Assembly: GCA_036873135.1 (NCBI GenBank)
Contig: JAPTYO010000018.1
Coordinates: 8,051,503 to 8,115,502, forward strand
DNA: 64,000 bases
Direction of reading: 5' to 3'
Source of the DNA: Clarkia xantiana subsp. parviflora
Lineage: Eukaryota; Streptophyta; Magnoliopsida; Myrtales; Onagraceae
The notes beneath the pieces are model-generated. The model was not told the origin of the DNA. It searched no databases and saw only the letters and a program-made list of their open reading frames with translations. Position numbers and translations under genes: made by a program. Positions 1-9,883 of the stretch are shown here, piece by piece. Position 1 is the first letter of the stretch; the number at the start of each line of letters is the position of its first letter.

Positions 1-69
1 CGGAAGCAACCTCTTTATTCATTGATGGCACAAAACTTGCTTACATCGAATCAAACGATAAATAACTTA

Positions 70-149
70 CACCACTTAAGGCGATTTACATCGGGCACCA
101 CTTAAGGCGACTTTTCATCGGGCACCACTTAAGGCGACTTTTCATCAAG
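70..149. repeat. 26/27-bp direct repeat, three copies
   Basis: Three head-to-tail copies begin at 70, 96 and 123, each starting CACCACTTAAGGCGA and ending around TTCATCGGG. They lie directly after the stop of the integrase frame, in the 3' untranslated part of G1. Similar ATCGGG-rich sequence occurs in the G1 LTR near 6255-6300. Confidence 0.8.
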
Positions 150-1848
150 CATGACATTTCTTCAAGTGTTCGCCACTGAAAGAATGCTTCAATACTCTGC
201 CATCGAGGTCTTCCAACTTGTACGCATTCGGAGCTGGCATCCCCACGACCTTGTAAGGTCCTTCCCATTTTGGTGACATCTTGTTGATCCGATCCAAAAG
301 GGTAAACTCGTTGCGACGCCAAACCAGCTCCCCGACGAAGAATTTTCGGGACTTAACTCGCCGATTGTAATACCTGGCCATCGCCAAACGCATTCGAGCC
401 TGGACTTCATCGGCTTCCCGCCTCTTCTCTTCGAGCAAGTCCAAATCCAGACGTCTCATTTCATCATTTGTCAAAGGCTCATAATATCTCATCCGATGGG
501 ACGCCACAGCTACCTCAACGGAAGCAACAGCCTCCGTGCCATAAACAAGGCCAAACGGAGTCTCGCCAGTTGATCGTTTGGGTGTCGTTCTAACAGCCCA
601 AAGCACGTTTTCCAGCTCGTTCAGCCATTTGCCCTTCAAGGCATAGACCCTTTTCTTCAGGCCATCCATCACGATTTTGTTGGCTGATTCCACCTGGCCA
701 TTAGTCTGAGCATGATGGACAGAGGCTGTCCGATGCTCGATATTCAACTCCTCCAGATACTCCTTCACTTGAGCCCCGTTAAACGGTGGACCATTATCGT
801 TGATCACAACCTTAGGAATCCCGTATCTGGATACAATATGAGTTCCGAGAAACTTGACGATCTGGTTCCCCGTCGTCTTGGCCAACGCCTTAGCTTCTAT
901 CCATTTCGAAAAATAATCGATAGCCACAAGCAAATATTTACACTGACCTTGTGCCTGCGGGAGAGGTCCCACCAAGTCGATACCCCACTGCGCGAAGGGC
1001 CAAGCCCTCTTGATGGACGTCAGATTAGCAGCCGGAGCCACGATATTCGGGGCATACCTCTGGCACGTCGTCGCCTCCTTGCTCATCGTAGGCCAATAAT
1101 AGCCCAGATTCAACACTTTCCTCCTAATGGATCGGGCCCATTCATGACAAGCTGCGACCCCTTCATGCACATCCCTCAGGATTCGACTTGTGTCGGGCTC
1201 AGCCACACATATCAAGTACGGAGTCGAGAACCAGCCCTTCTTGTATAGCTGATTGTCCAGCATCACGTAGTTAACCGCGATCCGACGTATCCTGTCAGCT
1301 ACCACTTCATTATCGGGGACTGCCCCCGTAGTCAGGTACGCGACTATCGAGGTCATCCAAGTGGGCTCCTCCTCTGATCCTGCTTCAATAGCACACACCT
1401 CCGACGGGTCGGTGGTCGACAAGATCACCTTCTCCAAGAAGTGCACATTCCGATTTTCCTCTAAGGGCGCCCCCAAGGCGAATTTGCTCAAGGCATCCAC
1501 TTCCACGTTTTCTTCCCTCGGGATCGCCTCAATATCGAAGCTTTTGAAGCTCTCCTTCAAGACTTGTACCTCACGAAGGTACTTTTTCATCATCGGGCTC
1601 TTCGCCTCGTATCGCCCTTGGACTTGATTCACAATCAGACCCGCGTCACACTTCACCCTTAAATGAGCAACTCCCGTACCTTTGGCAATTTTCAGGCCTG
1701 TGATAAGAGCCTCATACTCAGCTTCGTTGTTCGTGGCCCTAAACGTTAAGGCCAAAGCATATCGAAGGGGCTCACCCCCGCCTGGTGGTATCAACACAAA
1801 CCCTGCTCCTGATCCATCTGAACTCGAGGAGCCATCCGTGTACATTTC
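145..1848 (-). pseudogene. G1 second RNase H plus integrase (3' end of pol)
   Basis: The frame opens with YTDGSSSSDGSGAG, the first catalytic Asp region of a cellular-type RNase H, and NNEAEYEAL carries its Glu; this is the additional RNase H of Tat elements. Integrase follows. Its core keeps the three acidic residues: Asp in GIDLVGPLP, Asp in INDNGPPF and Glu in NGQVESANK, with 35 residues between the last two (DD35E). The N-terminal zinc-binding HHCC module is damaged: both His are present (HEGVAACH) but only one Cys is seen (TTCQRYA), as if the segment with the other Cys was lost. The C-terminal GPYKV region precedes the stop at 145-147. A TAG at 1849-1851 separates this frame from the upstream RNase H frame in phase, where a Trp codon would be expected. 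It lies downstream of RT in the same polyprotein. Confidence 0.88.
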
Positions 1849-2373
1849 CTAAGTATTTTCCTCATTTGGCTGTTCTGATTGCTCTGCCACCTCTGGTTGT
1901 CCGGCTATCGGGACCTCCATGGTTGCCCCCTCTACAGGGCCCGCTTCTTCCAGATCGGGGGCTGTAGACTCTGCTATGAAATCCGCCAACGCCTGGCCCT
2001 TAATAGCCGTTCTCGGAGCAAAGTGTATGCGAAACTGACTAAGCTCGACTACCCATTTCACTAGTCTCCCCGACGCATCAGGTCGGTTCAAAAAATGCTT
2101 CAGAGGCTGATTCGTCAACACAGTAATCTCATGCGCATGGAAGTAAGGCCTTAGCTTTCGAGCAGTAATAATCAACGCAAAGAGATACTTCTCAACGGCG
2201 GGATATTTCATTTCAGATTTGGCAAACGCCTTGCTTACATAATAAACGAGGACTTGATTACCCTCGACAACCTTCACTAACACAGAGCTAATGGCAAATT
2301 CAGAAACAGCCAAGTATAGATAGAGCGGCTCGCCTGGGATCGGTTTCGCCAACGGCGGGAGGGTGCGAAGGTG
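1849..2373 (-). pseudogene. G1 RT-linked RNase H
   Basis: This is the RNase H that follows Ty3-type RT, ending in the conserved stretch KHFLNRPDASGRLVKW and QALADFIAES. Only decayed catalytic context is seen: the usual first Asp of the LYLAVSE segment reads Ala (a change I infer from the family pattern). It is in phase with the RT frame above and the second RNase H below, cut off by TAG codons at 2374-2376 and 1849-1851. There is no start codon of its own. Confidence 0.85.
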
Positions 2374-2964
2374 CTACTTTAGTGCCTGGAACGCCTCTTC
2401 ACACTTGGCAGTCCACTCAAACTTCTTGTTGGCCCTCAACACTTCAAAAAACAGCATGGATCGGTCACTCGCCTTGGACAGGAAGTGATTCATTGCAGCC
2501 AGTCGGCCATTTAGCACTTGCACCTCCCGGTGGTTTATCGGAGACTGCATCTCCTCGATTGCCCTCAGCTTCTCGGGGTTCACTTCAATTCCTCTTTGAC
2601 TCACCATAAAGCCCAGAAACTTCCCCGAGTGAACTCCAAAGGCGCACTTGGTCGAGTTCAAGCGAACTTGATGAAGCCTCATCCGCTCAAACGCCGTGGC
2701 TAGGTTGTGCACATGATCCTCAGATTGTCCGGACTTCACCAGCATATCGTCCACGTAAGCCTCCATGGTTTTCCCCAACATATCTCCGAACAGCTTGTTC
2801 ACCATCCGCTGGTAGGTTGCCCCGGCATTGATCAATCCGAAAGGCAAGACATCGTAATGATAAATGTCACTGTCGGCAAAGGCAGTGTGAGGGGCATCCT
2901 CTTTAGCCATCTTGATCTGATTATAGCCCGAGTACGCAACCATGAAGCTCAACAACTCATGTCC
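2374..2964 (-). pseudogene. G1 reverse transcriptase, palm and thumb
   Basis: The YVDDML catalytic box is intact, with FGLINAGATYQRMVN before it and LGFMVSQRGIEVNPEK after it, all typical of Ty3 RT. Motif A, normally hydrophobic-Met-Asp-Ala-(Tyr/Phe)-Ser-Gly, reads FMVAYSGYNQIK: the catalytic Asp is Val by one base change (codon GTT), which should abolish polymerase activity. The frame is the same as that of the protease-RT segment above and is separated from it by a single TAG at 2965-2967. The end is a TAG at 2374-2376 inside AFQALK, where Gln or Lys is usual. Confidence 0.88.
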
Positions 2965-3867
2965 CTACGTGGCATTCACCAACTGGTCGATTCTCGGGAG
3001 TGGGTAACAGTCCTTCGGGCAAGCCTTATTCAGATCGCGGAAATCAACACACATTCGCCACTTCCCATTGCTCTTCTTCACCAGCACCGGGTTAGCGACC
3101 CAAGTCTGGAATAGGAGCTCCTTGATAAACCCAGCATCGAGCAGCCTACCCACCTCCTGCTGGATCGCGATCCTCTTGTCTGCGCCCATCGGACGCCTCT
3201 TCTGCGCGATAGGCTTAATCGCGGGATCAATCTTTAGCTCGTGCACGATCACATCGGGGCTGATTCCTGGCATGTCACTTGGGGACCAGGCAAACAGCTC
3301 CTTGAACTCCTTCAGCAGCTCAATCAGTTCTCGGGCCCTCTCGTCAGACAGGGAGGACCCGATTTTCACCTTCCTCTGAGGCCCGTCAATCTCGACCTCC
3401 TTCAAATCTTCCATGGGGGTGGGACGCCCAAACTCCTCTCTAGGATCGGCATCGGTCTGGAGGATAGCCATGGCCTCCCGTCTCTTCCGTCGGGTGGCAT
3501 TAACGTAGCACCTCCTGGAAGCCACCTGGTCACCCTTGACCTCCCCGACTCCGTGGTCAGTCGGGAACTTCATCTTCTGGTGCACAGTCGAGGCAACTGC
3601 CATCAGGGGGTTGATGGTGGTTCTCCCAATAATCGCATTGTAAGTCCCCGCGGACTCAACCACCACAAAGTCCACGTTTCTCCTTTCTGCCTTCCACCCG
3701 CTACCAAACTCCACTGGTAAGGTGATCATTCCCAGCGGATAGGAGGTAATACCAGAGAACCCAACCATCGGGAAGGTCACCTCTTTCAGATCCTTCTTCG
3801 TTTTCCCTATGGCTTCCAGCGCGTCCATAAACAGAATGTCTGAGGAGCTCCCTCCGTCGATCAGAAT
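2965..3867 (-). pseudogene. G1 protease and N-terminal half of RT
   Basis: The segment begins right after the TGA at 3868-3870 with ILIDGGSSSDIL, the protease active-site loop of Tat elements (Asp-Gly-Gly-Ser in place of Asp-Thr-Gly). NAIIGRTTIN is the second conserved protease block. RT fingers follow: PIAQKRRPMG, GFIKE, NPVLVKKSNGKWRMCVDFRDLNKACPKD. The frame stays open for 287 codons from the first ATG (3828). It ends in QLVNAT before a TAG. One catalytic acidic residue is expected just downstream and is mutated there. Confidence 0.87.
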
Positions 3868-4380
3868 TCATTTCATCTCGTACCCATCTACGTCAAGGGT
3901 CACGACCAAAGCGTCATCATGTGGAGTCTCCACTCCTATTAGTTCCTCCGCGGAAAAGGAAATCACCATCTCTTCCTTCGCGGTCCAGGATCGGGACCTC
4001 TTGCCTAGCACCACAGCAGCAGAAATTCTAGAGGCATAGACCTCCCGGGAGGCTGTGGTGTCACCTCCTGCGGAAAATCCTCCGTGAATCACATTGATGG
4101 TGCCCCGCTTCTCCTTACGGGCACCAGAAGACTCCGGCTCAGACTTCTTCTTCTTCGGGGACCGATCGCGGGATCGGGAGCGGGACCGTGATCGAGATCG
4201 AGAGCGGGAACGACACCGCCTTTCAGCCACAAACTCCTTGAGCTTCCCCTTCTGGGTCAGCTTTTCAATCTCCTTCTTCAACTCCCGACAATGGTTAGTG
4301 TCGTGACCTCTGGCGCGGTGGAACCGACAGTAACGATCGGTACGGGATCCCATAAACTCTCCCTCCTTCTTCGGGGGGGT
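3868..4380 (-). pseudogene. G1 gag C-terminus: zinc knuckle and RS-rich tail
   Basis: The frame contains CRFHRARGHDTNHC, a CX2HX4HX4C knuckle typical of Tat gag, expected to bind the RNA genome. A run of about nine Arg-Ser dipeptides follows (about 4145-4225), then lysines. The segment RGTINVIHGG and EVYASRI leads into the protease and is conserved in the other Tat elements of this window. It ends at TGA 3868-3870 in EMK, where Arg is normal at this place. The junction with the upstream gag frame is a one-base slip in a run of seven G (4373-4379). Confidence 0.85.
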
Positions 4381-5238
4381 ACCTAGAGATACCTTGTCGA
4401 TCCATGACCGCTAACACCTCCATCATGGAGCTATTTAGAGGGATGCTATAGTCCTCCCGCTTATCCTTCCTCGGGGGACGCCTGTCCTCCCTTCGATCAG
4501 AACGACCTCGAGTCCGACTGCCCTCGGACTTGTCCTTTCGCTTATGGTCGTCCACTGGCTTGAGCGACTGCTTGCCCCTATTCGACTTCGGGGGCTCAAG
4601 CTCTCTGGCAACTATTTTCGACTCTTGCACGTCGATTTGCTGCTTCACCCTTTTCTGCAGTGCCTCCATGCTCCACACAGCCTTCTCAGCCACGCTGTGC
4701 ATCAGATCGGAACCATAGTGGGCTGTCAGGTTCCGAAGGAAGGTACGGATGGTTTCTCCCTTCGATATCTCTTCATCAATCTCCGACACGCTGGCAGTAT
4801 ATCGCTGGTAATAGTGTGTCAGCGATTCGTCGGGCCTTTGCACCACTTGGGCCAAGGACCTCACACTCTTCAGGAGAAGCCGACGACCCTGGTACTGCTG
4901 AATGAAACGGTCGTGCATGTCGGCCCAGCAGGTGATACACCCTGGGGGCAGACTGAAGAACCAGGTCAGGGCCCTCTCACCTAGTGTGTTCGGGAACAGC
5001 ACACACACGATATCGTCGTTGGGGGCTCTGCCGAGACATGCCATAAGGTGCTTCTGGACATGACGAACTGGATCTCCCTCGCCATCATACTCCGTTACTG
5101 TGGGGATACCCAGCCCTGGCGGGGCAAGGGTGTCTATCAGTCGGGGAACGAAAGGATGAGTGGATCGATCCCTCAGTTCCGACATCATCGGCTTCTGCTC
5201 CCCCAGGCAGATGTTCACGATCTTCACCACCTGATCGG
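4381..5238 (-). pseudogene. G1 gag, capsid-like core
   Basis: This is the retrotransposon gag domain. It includes PTVTEYDGEGDPVRHVQKH, ALTWFFSLPPGCI, FIQQYQGRRLLLKS and the LTHYYQRY block, followed by KGETIRTFLRNL. The C-terminal part is basic and charged (RKDKSEGSRTRGRSDRREDRR). It forms the shell of the particle. It is out of frame both with the N-terminal gag frame (slip somewhere between about 5238 and 5320) and with the zinc-knuckle frame (slip at the G run 4373-4379). Confidence 0.87.
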
Positions 5239-5703
5239 GGGTGATGGGACCATTGGGGGAATGGTTCTGTGCTGCACTAGTCCTGGCCCGTCGACCACAA
5301 ATCGCTCATATTGAACGGGCTCCTTACCCTTATCCTGGTTTCCGGGTTGTGCCTCCTGCACATTCTGAACCTCTGCTGGCGGAGGCACCTCCTCCTGCCT
5401 CCTAGCCATCTCTCTTCGGTCTAGGAGAGCCTCCACAGCCGCCAAAAACATCGGCATGGCATCCGCCACAGCCTTCGCCAGATCTGTGTTTGGAGGAGCC
5501 TCCTCCTCCCTATTCTCTTGTTGCTGAGCAGCATCTTCAGGGACTTCGTTGTGCCCCCCTGTCTGGGAGACCTCAGCAGGAAGATTCTGGTCTTCAGCAC
5601 GCTCTGGTGGTGAATTCAGAGTCGTCCCCGCAGGATGACGGGAACCACCAGATTGTCCTTGTCTTCTCTGCTTACCAGCCGCCATTGAACGAGTAGAAGT
5701 CAT
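5224..5703 (-). pseudogene. G1 gag N-terminus
   Basis: The ATG at 5703-5701 is the likely gag start; it lies about 18 bases downstream of the primer-binding site. The protein is rich in Gln, Glu and Pro, low in complexity, with a short hydrophobic helix-like stretch AMPMFLAAVEALLDRR. The frame runs off into a stop at 5224 while the true continuation (PITPDQVVKIVN) lies in another frame, so one indel separates the two pieces. Confidence 0.75.
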
Positions 5704-5720
5704 ACTAGCTTTTTGTCACG

Positions 5721-5739
5721 CTTCCCACAGACGGCGCCA
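5721..5739 (-). promoter_or_regulatory. G1 primer-binding site, tRNA-Asp-like
   Basis: On the minus strand TGGCGCCGTCTGTGGG lies one base after the LTR end (ACA at 5741-5743). The first nine or ten bases match the complement of the 3' end of plant tRNA-Asp; the rest does not. The same sequence recurs after the Tat1 LTR (12099). Confidence 0.75.
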
Positions 5740-5940
5740 ATGTTGGATCACGGTGGAACTCCGGTACGGTCTTGACGGCGATCCGAGCTCCTTCGCTCCG
5801 CGTAATCCTGCAAGAGGGGATAGACTGGGTGGTGACCCAGAATCCCTCTCTAATGCTTAAATGAGTATCTCGTATGAACTGGTAAGCAAGAGTCTCAGTA
5901 TGTAATCATAAAAACGTATCTGATCTGAGGTAACCTCTGC

Positions 5941-5950
5941 CCTTTTATAG
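5941..5950 (-). promoter_or_regulatory. G1 LTR TATA box
   Basis: The minus strand reads CCTATAAAAG in a GC-richer context, about 200 bp before the LTR end, the place expected for the U3/R promoter. Confidence 0.6.
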
Positions 5951-6002
5951 GCGAAGAGGTACCTCAGTTACCTGGTGAACCGTTGGGGTGGTTAGCCCAT
6001 AT

Positions 6003-6140
6003 TCCGCGTATCTCGGCCACGATCCCGCCTATCTAGGCCATGATCTCGCCTATTTTGTCCACGCTCCGCGTATCTCGGCCACGATCCCGCCTATATAGGC
6101 CATGATCTCGCTTATCTCGGCCACGCTCCGCGTATCTCGG
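6003..6140. repeat. 62-bp tandem repeat built of about 21-bp subunits, in G1 LTR
   Basis: Copies start at 6003, 6065 and (partial) 6127, exactly 62 bp apart. Each 62-bp unit is itself three diverged 20-21-bp subunits of the form CCGCGTATCTCGGCCACGAT. It lies upstream of the TATA box in U3. Confidence 0.85.
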
Positions 6141-6457
6141 ACTCAACCTCTGATAGCAAGTCCCGACTAATATCGGGGACTCCAGAGTTATCTCATTGTG
6201 TCACCGCTTGGGGCCCCTCGTCATCGTGACATGGCAAATCATTCTCAAGGATTCTTCATCGGGGCATACTTAAAGGCATTTCATCGGGAGCGTCCAGCTC
6301 ACCTATCGGGACCGACTCTGTCGGGACCTTTCATCATCGGGACTCCCTCTGTCGGGACCCTTCGCCTTGGTCTTCTTGACCTCCTTTTAGGGCCCAGTGG
6401 GCCTGTTCACCGTTTCCTCGTCGTTAAAGGGCCTAACGGCCATAGCGAAACCCATCA

Positions 6458-7845
6458 GTTACTAGGCAATTAGAGAATAACAGTTTACCAGACTACAACG
6501 CAGCACTGAGTAGTAACAAGTTGATAACATGACAGGGAATCAACGTTCCGCAGACACTATAACACTCTTAACCGATGAGTAACACGATGTCTGTTGTGTC
6601 TGTCTATTGCACGGCAAACCTCGTTTGAACTATACGGGAACATGATTGGATCGCGAATGGATATTGATGTGTTGGGTGACAACATATTAATAGGTATCCT
6701 CCCATTCCGGCTAGTGGGAGCTGTTGGCATTTGGTGTATATGGGCCGACGTAATTGGGAGCCCATTAATATAAGCCCAACAAATTAAGCATAATTGGAGT
6801 TAGGCAGATAAAGGATTTGAGTCAGGCCAAAATTCCTATGAGCCACAATTGGCCCAAAGTGGGCCAAACCCAATTACTCTAATATTCGGCCGAACTAGGG
6901 TTAAAACCCTTGGTGAGTTTTGCTCATGTCCTCTTATAAATATGAGGTGTTAGATGATTTCTTATGGTTGATCTCTCTCTCTCTTTTAGTTTACTAGACA
7001 AGAAATCTCTCTCCCTATATTCCTAAGGGTTCGACCGAACGTGGTAACACACAAGGAGGTGCCGAAATTGTGTCAACAATTTACCCCAGGGATCCATCAT
7101 GTCACCAGATTGAAAGAAAGTTGGGTTAACAGGTCTTTTGGTCCATGATGTTTGACAACTTTTGGGTTTTGGTCCATGATGTTTTTTTTTACCTAGTTTT
7201 GGTACCATATGTTTGCAGATTTTTTCTAGTTTTGGTCTAACCGTTACATTCCGTCCATTTTTTGACATGTTCAAGTCACGTGATCCACTCTAAACTTTAA
7301 ATTTAGTCCCTCTAATACTTTCTTAACTTTTTTTTTGTTCAATTTAGTCCCGAAGTTTCAAAATTGACCCCAATTGGACAATAGGTCTAATTAAAATTTT
7401 GAAACTTCGGGACTAAATTGAACAAAAAAAAGGTTAGGAAAGTATTAGAGGGACTAAATTGAACAAAATTGTAAGTTTAGGGTGGAACACGTGACTTGTA
7501 CATGTCAAAAAATGGACGGAATGTAACGGTCGGACCAAAACTAGAAAAAATATGCAAACATATGGTACCAAAACTAGGAAAAAAAACATCATGGACCAAA
7601 ACCCAAAAATTGTCAAACATCATGGACCAAAAGACCTGTTAACCCAAGAAAGTTTGATGTGGAGACAATTTCCTGCAGATTGCTCCGTAACCAGAGTTCC
7701 TGCAGGACCCGTCCGACAGATCGAGAACTCCCTCTGTGACGATCTTGGGCTACGGAAAATAAACTGGTTTGTGCCTCTTTCCGCTGCGTAATTTGTTTAC
7801 CTAGCATGTACATGTATTTAATCTGTAGTAACTATCCCATAAATC
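6458..7845 (+). mobile_element. Copia B: 3' untranslated end and 3' LTR, left part lost to G1
   Basis: 6458-6721 matches, with substitutions, the 3' untranslated end of copia A (22690-22952), including the block AACACGATGTCTGTTGTGTC. A polypurine tract GTGGGAGC ends at 6721 and the LTR starts TGTTGGCATTTGG at 6722. The LTR carries TCTTATAAATATGAGG (TATA-like, about 6933-6948) and continues after the inserted element at 7655 with GATGTGGAGACAATTTCC, fading out near 7845. No coding part remains inside the window. Confidence 0.8.
7123..7645. mobile_element. MULE-type non-autonomous element, 523 bp, long TIRs
   Basis: The ends are exact inverted copies (GGGTTAACAGGTCTTTTGG at the left, its complement at 7627-7645) and the whole element folds into two arms of about 245 bp that are roughly 95% alike by eye. 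A perfect 9-bp duplication AAGAAAGTT flanks it (7114-7122 and 7646-7654); nine bases is the usual Mutator-family duplication. No transposase is encoded. It is inserted in the copia B LTR. Confidence 0.88.
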
Positions 7846-8668
7846 TTTCAATATATATATATAGTAATATTTTCTAATTTAATATGGTTATAAATTTAGA
7901 TAACAAATCAAGACAAAATTATATTAAGAAAGTCTAACATTAACCATAGTAAGAATACATACATATATAAATATGCTAATTTAATATATATATATATATA
8001 TGAAATATACAATTAAATATTAATAAAATTTCTAAATTATACAATATAGAATTAGGAAAGATATATTTTTTTTTTTTATTAAAACTCATTGCAATGCTAA
8101 CAAAATTACACTTTTGTTTTCAGAGATTCTCTATCTTAATTGAAGATTTTTTTTTAACTATAGAAATTCAGAATCTCATTTAATGTTGCATTAATACCAT
8201 GCTTTGATTGGATATGGAGAAGTATATATTTAATTATTCATAAAATTATTGTAATACATTTTATAAGTTGTTCAATAATTTTATGGTTCAGTGTATAGTA
8301 ATCTAAGGTATATTCATTTAAGGTCTAGTGATTTAAGTTATAGCGATTTTACGTATAGTGATATTTTTACATTCGTTAATGATCCATTAGATTTTTCTGT
8401 TAAATAGTCATATGCAAGTAACGTGAACAGTCTTAAGAGTAGTAGACACTGAAGGTACTTGAACTAGAAAATATATTGCGGCATATATATATATAGTTAC
8501 TATATGTTTATGTTAGACTTTATTAGAATCGAATTTAAATGTACATATTATTTTATTAGCGGTAATTGTAAAGTTACACAATTTGTAGACCACTAACTAT
8601 ATTTCATTTACCAAAATTTGTAAAGTTTACCAAGTTACCCTTTAAATGTTATTAATAAACCTATTTTA
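7846..8668. other. AT-rich non-coding stretch
   Basis: No frame, repeat family or structural RNA is recognised. The stretch holds short TA runs (7849-7862, 7986-8001) and poly-T. It separates the copia B LTR from the second long-TIR element. Confidence 0.6.
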
Positions 8669-8678
8669 AAAAATAATA

Positions 8679-9285
8679 GGGTTAAAGTTACTTTTCATAC
8701 CACATGTTTGACCGAATGTGACTTTTAGTACTGGATGTTTAGTTTTGTATACTTTTGGTACCAGACGTTTGAAAAAATGTGGCTTTTGGTACATCCGTTG
8801 GTTGGCCGTTAGTTTTGGCCATTAAATGACATGTTCAAGTCACGTGATCGACTCTAAACTTTTAATTTTGTTCAATTTAGTCTCTCAAATATATTCATAA
8901 CTTTATTTTGTTTAATTTAGTCCTAAAGCTTCAAAATCGAACCCAATTGGGACCTATCTCCAATTGGGTAAATTTGACCCGAATGGGGCTATGTCAATTG
9001 AATTTGATTGGTTTAATTGGGTCCAATTTTGAAGTGTTATGACTAAATTAATCAAAATAAAAGTTAGAAATATATTTGAGGGACTAAACTGAACAAAATT
9101 AAAAGTTTAGAGTCGATCACGTGACTTGCACAGGTCATTTAACGGCCTAAACTAACGGCCAACTAACGGATGTACCAAAAGCCACATTTTTTCAAATGTT
9201 TGGTACAAAAAATATACAAAACTAAATATCCAGTACTAAAATCCACATTCTGTCAAACATGTGGTATCAAAAGTACCTTTAACCC
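8679..9285. mobile_element. Second MULE-type non-autonomous element, 607 bp
   Basis: The left end GGGTTAAAGTTACTTTTC and the right end (GAAAAGTACCTTTAACCC type, at 9268-9285) are inverted copies with mismatches; the arms extend about 240 bp or more. It is flanked by AAAAATAATA at 8669-8678 and 9286-9295, a 9-10-bp duplication. It is older than the 7123 element (more arm divergence) but shares the internal block CAAGTCACGTGATC and the phrase TTCAATTTAGTC. Confidence 0.8.
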
Positions 9286-9295
9286 AAAAATAATA

Positions 9296-9883
9296 AGTCC
9301 AGTTGAAGCTTTAAATACGCTACATGTAATATTAGACTTAGACAAATTATGAAATTTTAAATAATAGTTGTAGCATAATTATTCATAGTTCTTATTATTA
9401 TTATTATTATTATCTATTTATTTATAGTCTCTTTGAAAATACAATATTTGATCTTATGGAATCACCTGGAAAAAATTATTGCGCATATAAAAATATAAGA
9501 TGATGTAGTGGTATTTTATTGGTGTGTAAAAATATATTTTAAAGAATAAACGTTATTATGGTTGTATAGCAATTTATCTCTAACTAAATTTGAGTAATAA
9601 TAACTATCTAATCTATTCATAAATAAATAAATAAAAAACCTACGTTTAAAGGATTGAAAATATTGGCAAAAAAGAGGGGTATTCAAAAATAGAATTTGGA
9701 GCCTCTTTTGTTTCTGAATTTTCTCCCCCGAGTCTTTAAGTTTTCCCACATAATTTTCATCTTTACATTTGTATTAAAAAAAACCATTTAGAACTGAAAA
9801 AAAATACTAATTGTAAAAAAAGGTTAATTTGTTCATTTAAATGTAGAGATAAAACCTCAACTCTATTTATTTATCGGTTAATG
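9296..9883. other. AT-rich non-coding stretch
   Basis: Nothing supported. It contains a TTA trinucleotide run near 9392-9412 and poly-A tracts. Only short random frames are present. Confidence 0.55.

Larger units (their letters stand above)
1..6457 (-). mobile_element. G1: Ty3/gypsy retrotransposon, Tat type, left end outside window
   Basis: On the minus strand the order is 5' LTR (5741-6457), primer-binding site, gag, protease, RT, RNase H, a second RNase H and integrase, ending near 145. The second RNase H between the RT-linked one and integrase is the known mark of the Tat lineage. The 3' LTR must lie left of base 1, so LTR identity and the left target duplication cannot be read; the right flank is GTTAC (6458-6462). 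The pol frame is continuous from 3867 down to 145 apart from isolated stop codons, so decay is by point mutation rather than rearrangement. It interrupts a copia 3' end that continues at 6458. Confidence 0.9.
5741..6457 (-). repeat. G1 5' LTR
   Basis: The LTR is 717 bp, read on the minus strand from TGATGGGTTTCG to GATCCAACA. Its right end is set by the point where the host copia sequence (TTACTAGGCAATTAGAG, matching a related copy near 50220 in reverse) resumes. It holds a TATA-like box and a 62-bp tandem repeat in its U3 part. Confidence 0.8.

Noticed and set aside
712..1248. 178-codon plus-strand frame over the integrase
   Set aside because: It is the complement of a conserved integrase gene and has no domain of its own.
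5721..5739. tRNA gene fragments at sites resembling tRNA 3' ends
   Set aside because: Only short complements next to LTR ends are present (also at 12099, 31376, 43275, 57227); they are primer-binding sites, with no tRNA body.
7023..7274. Frames within the long-TIR element at 7123-7645
   Set aside because: Both arms give mirrored frames; there is no transposase motif.
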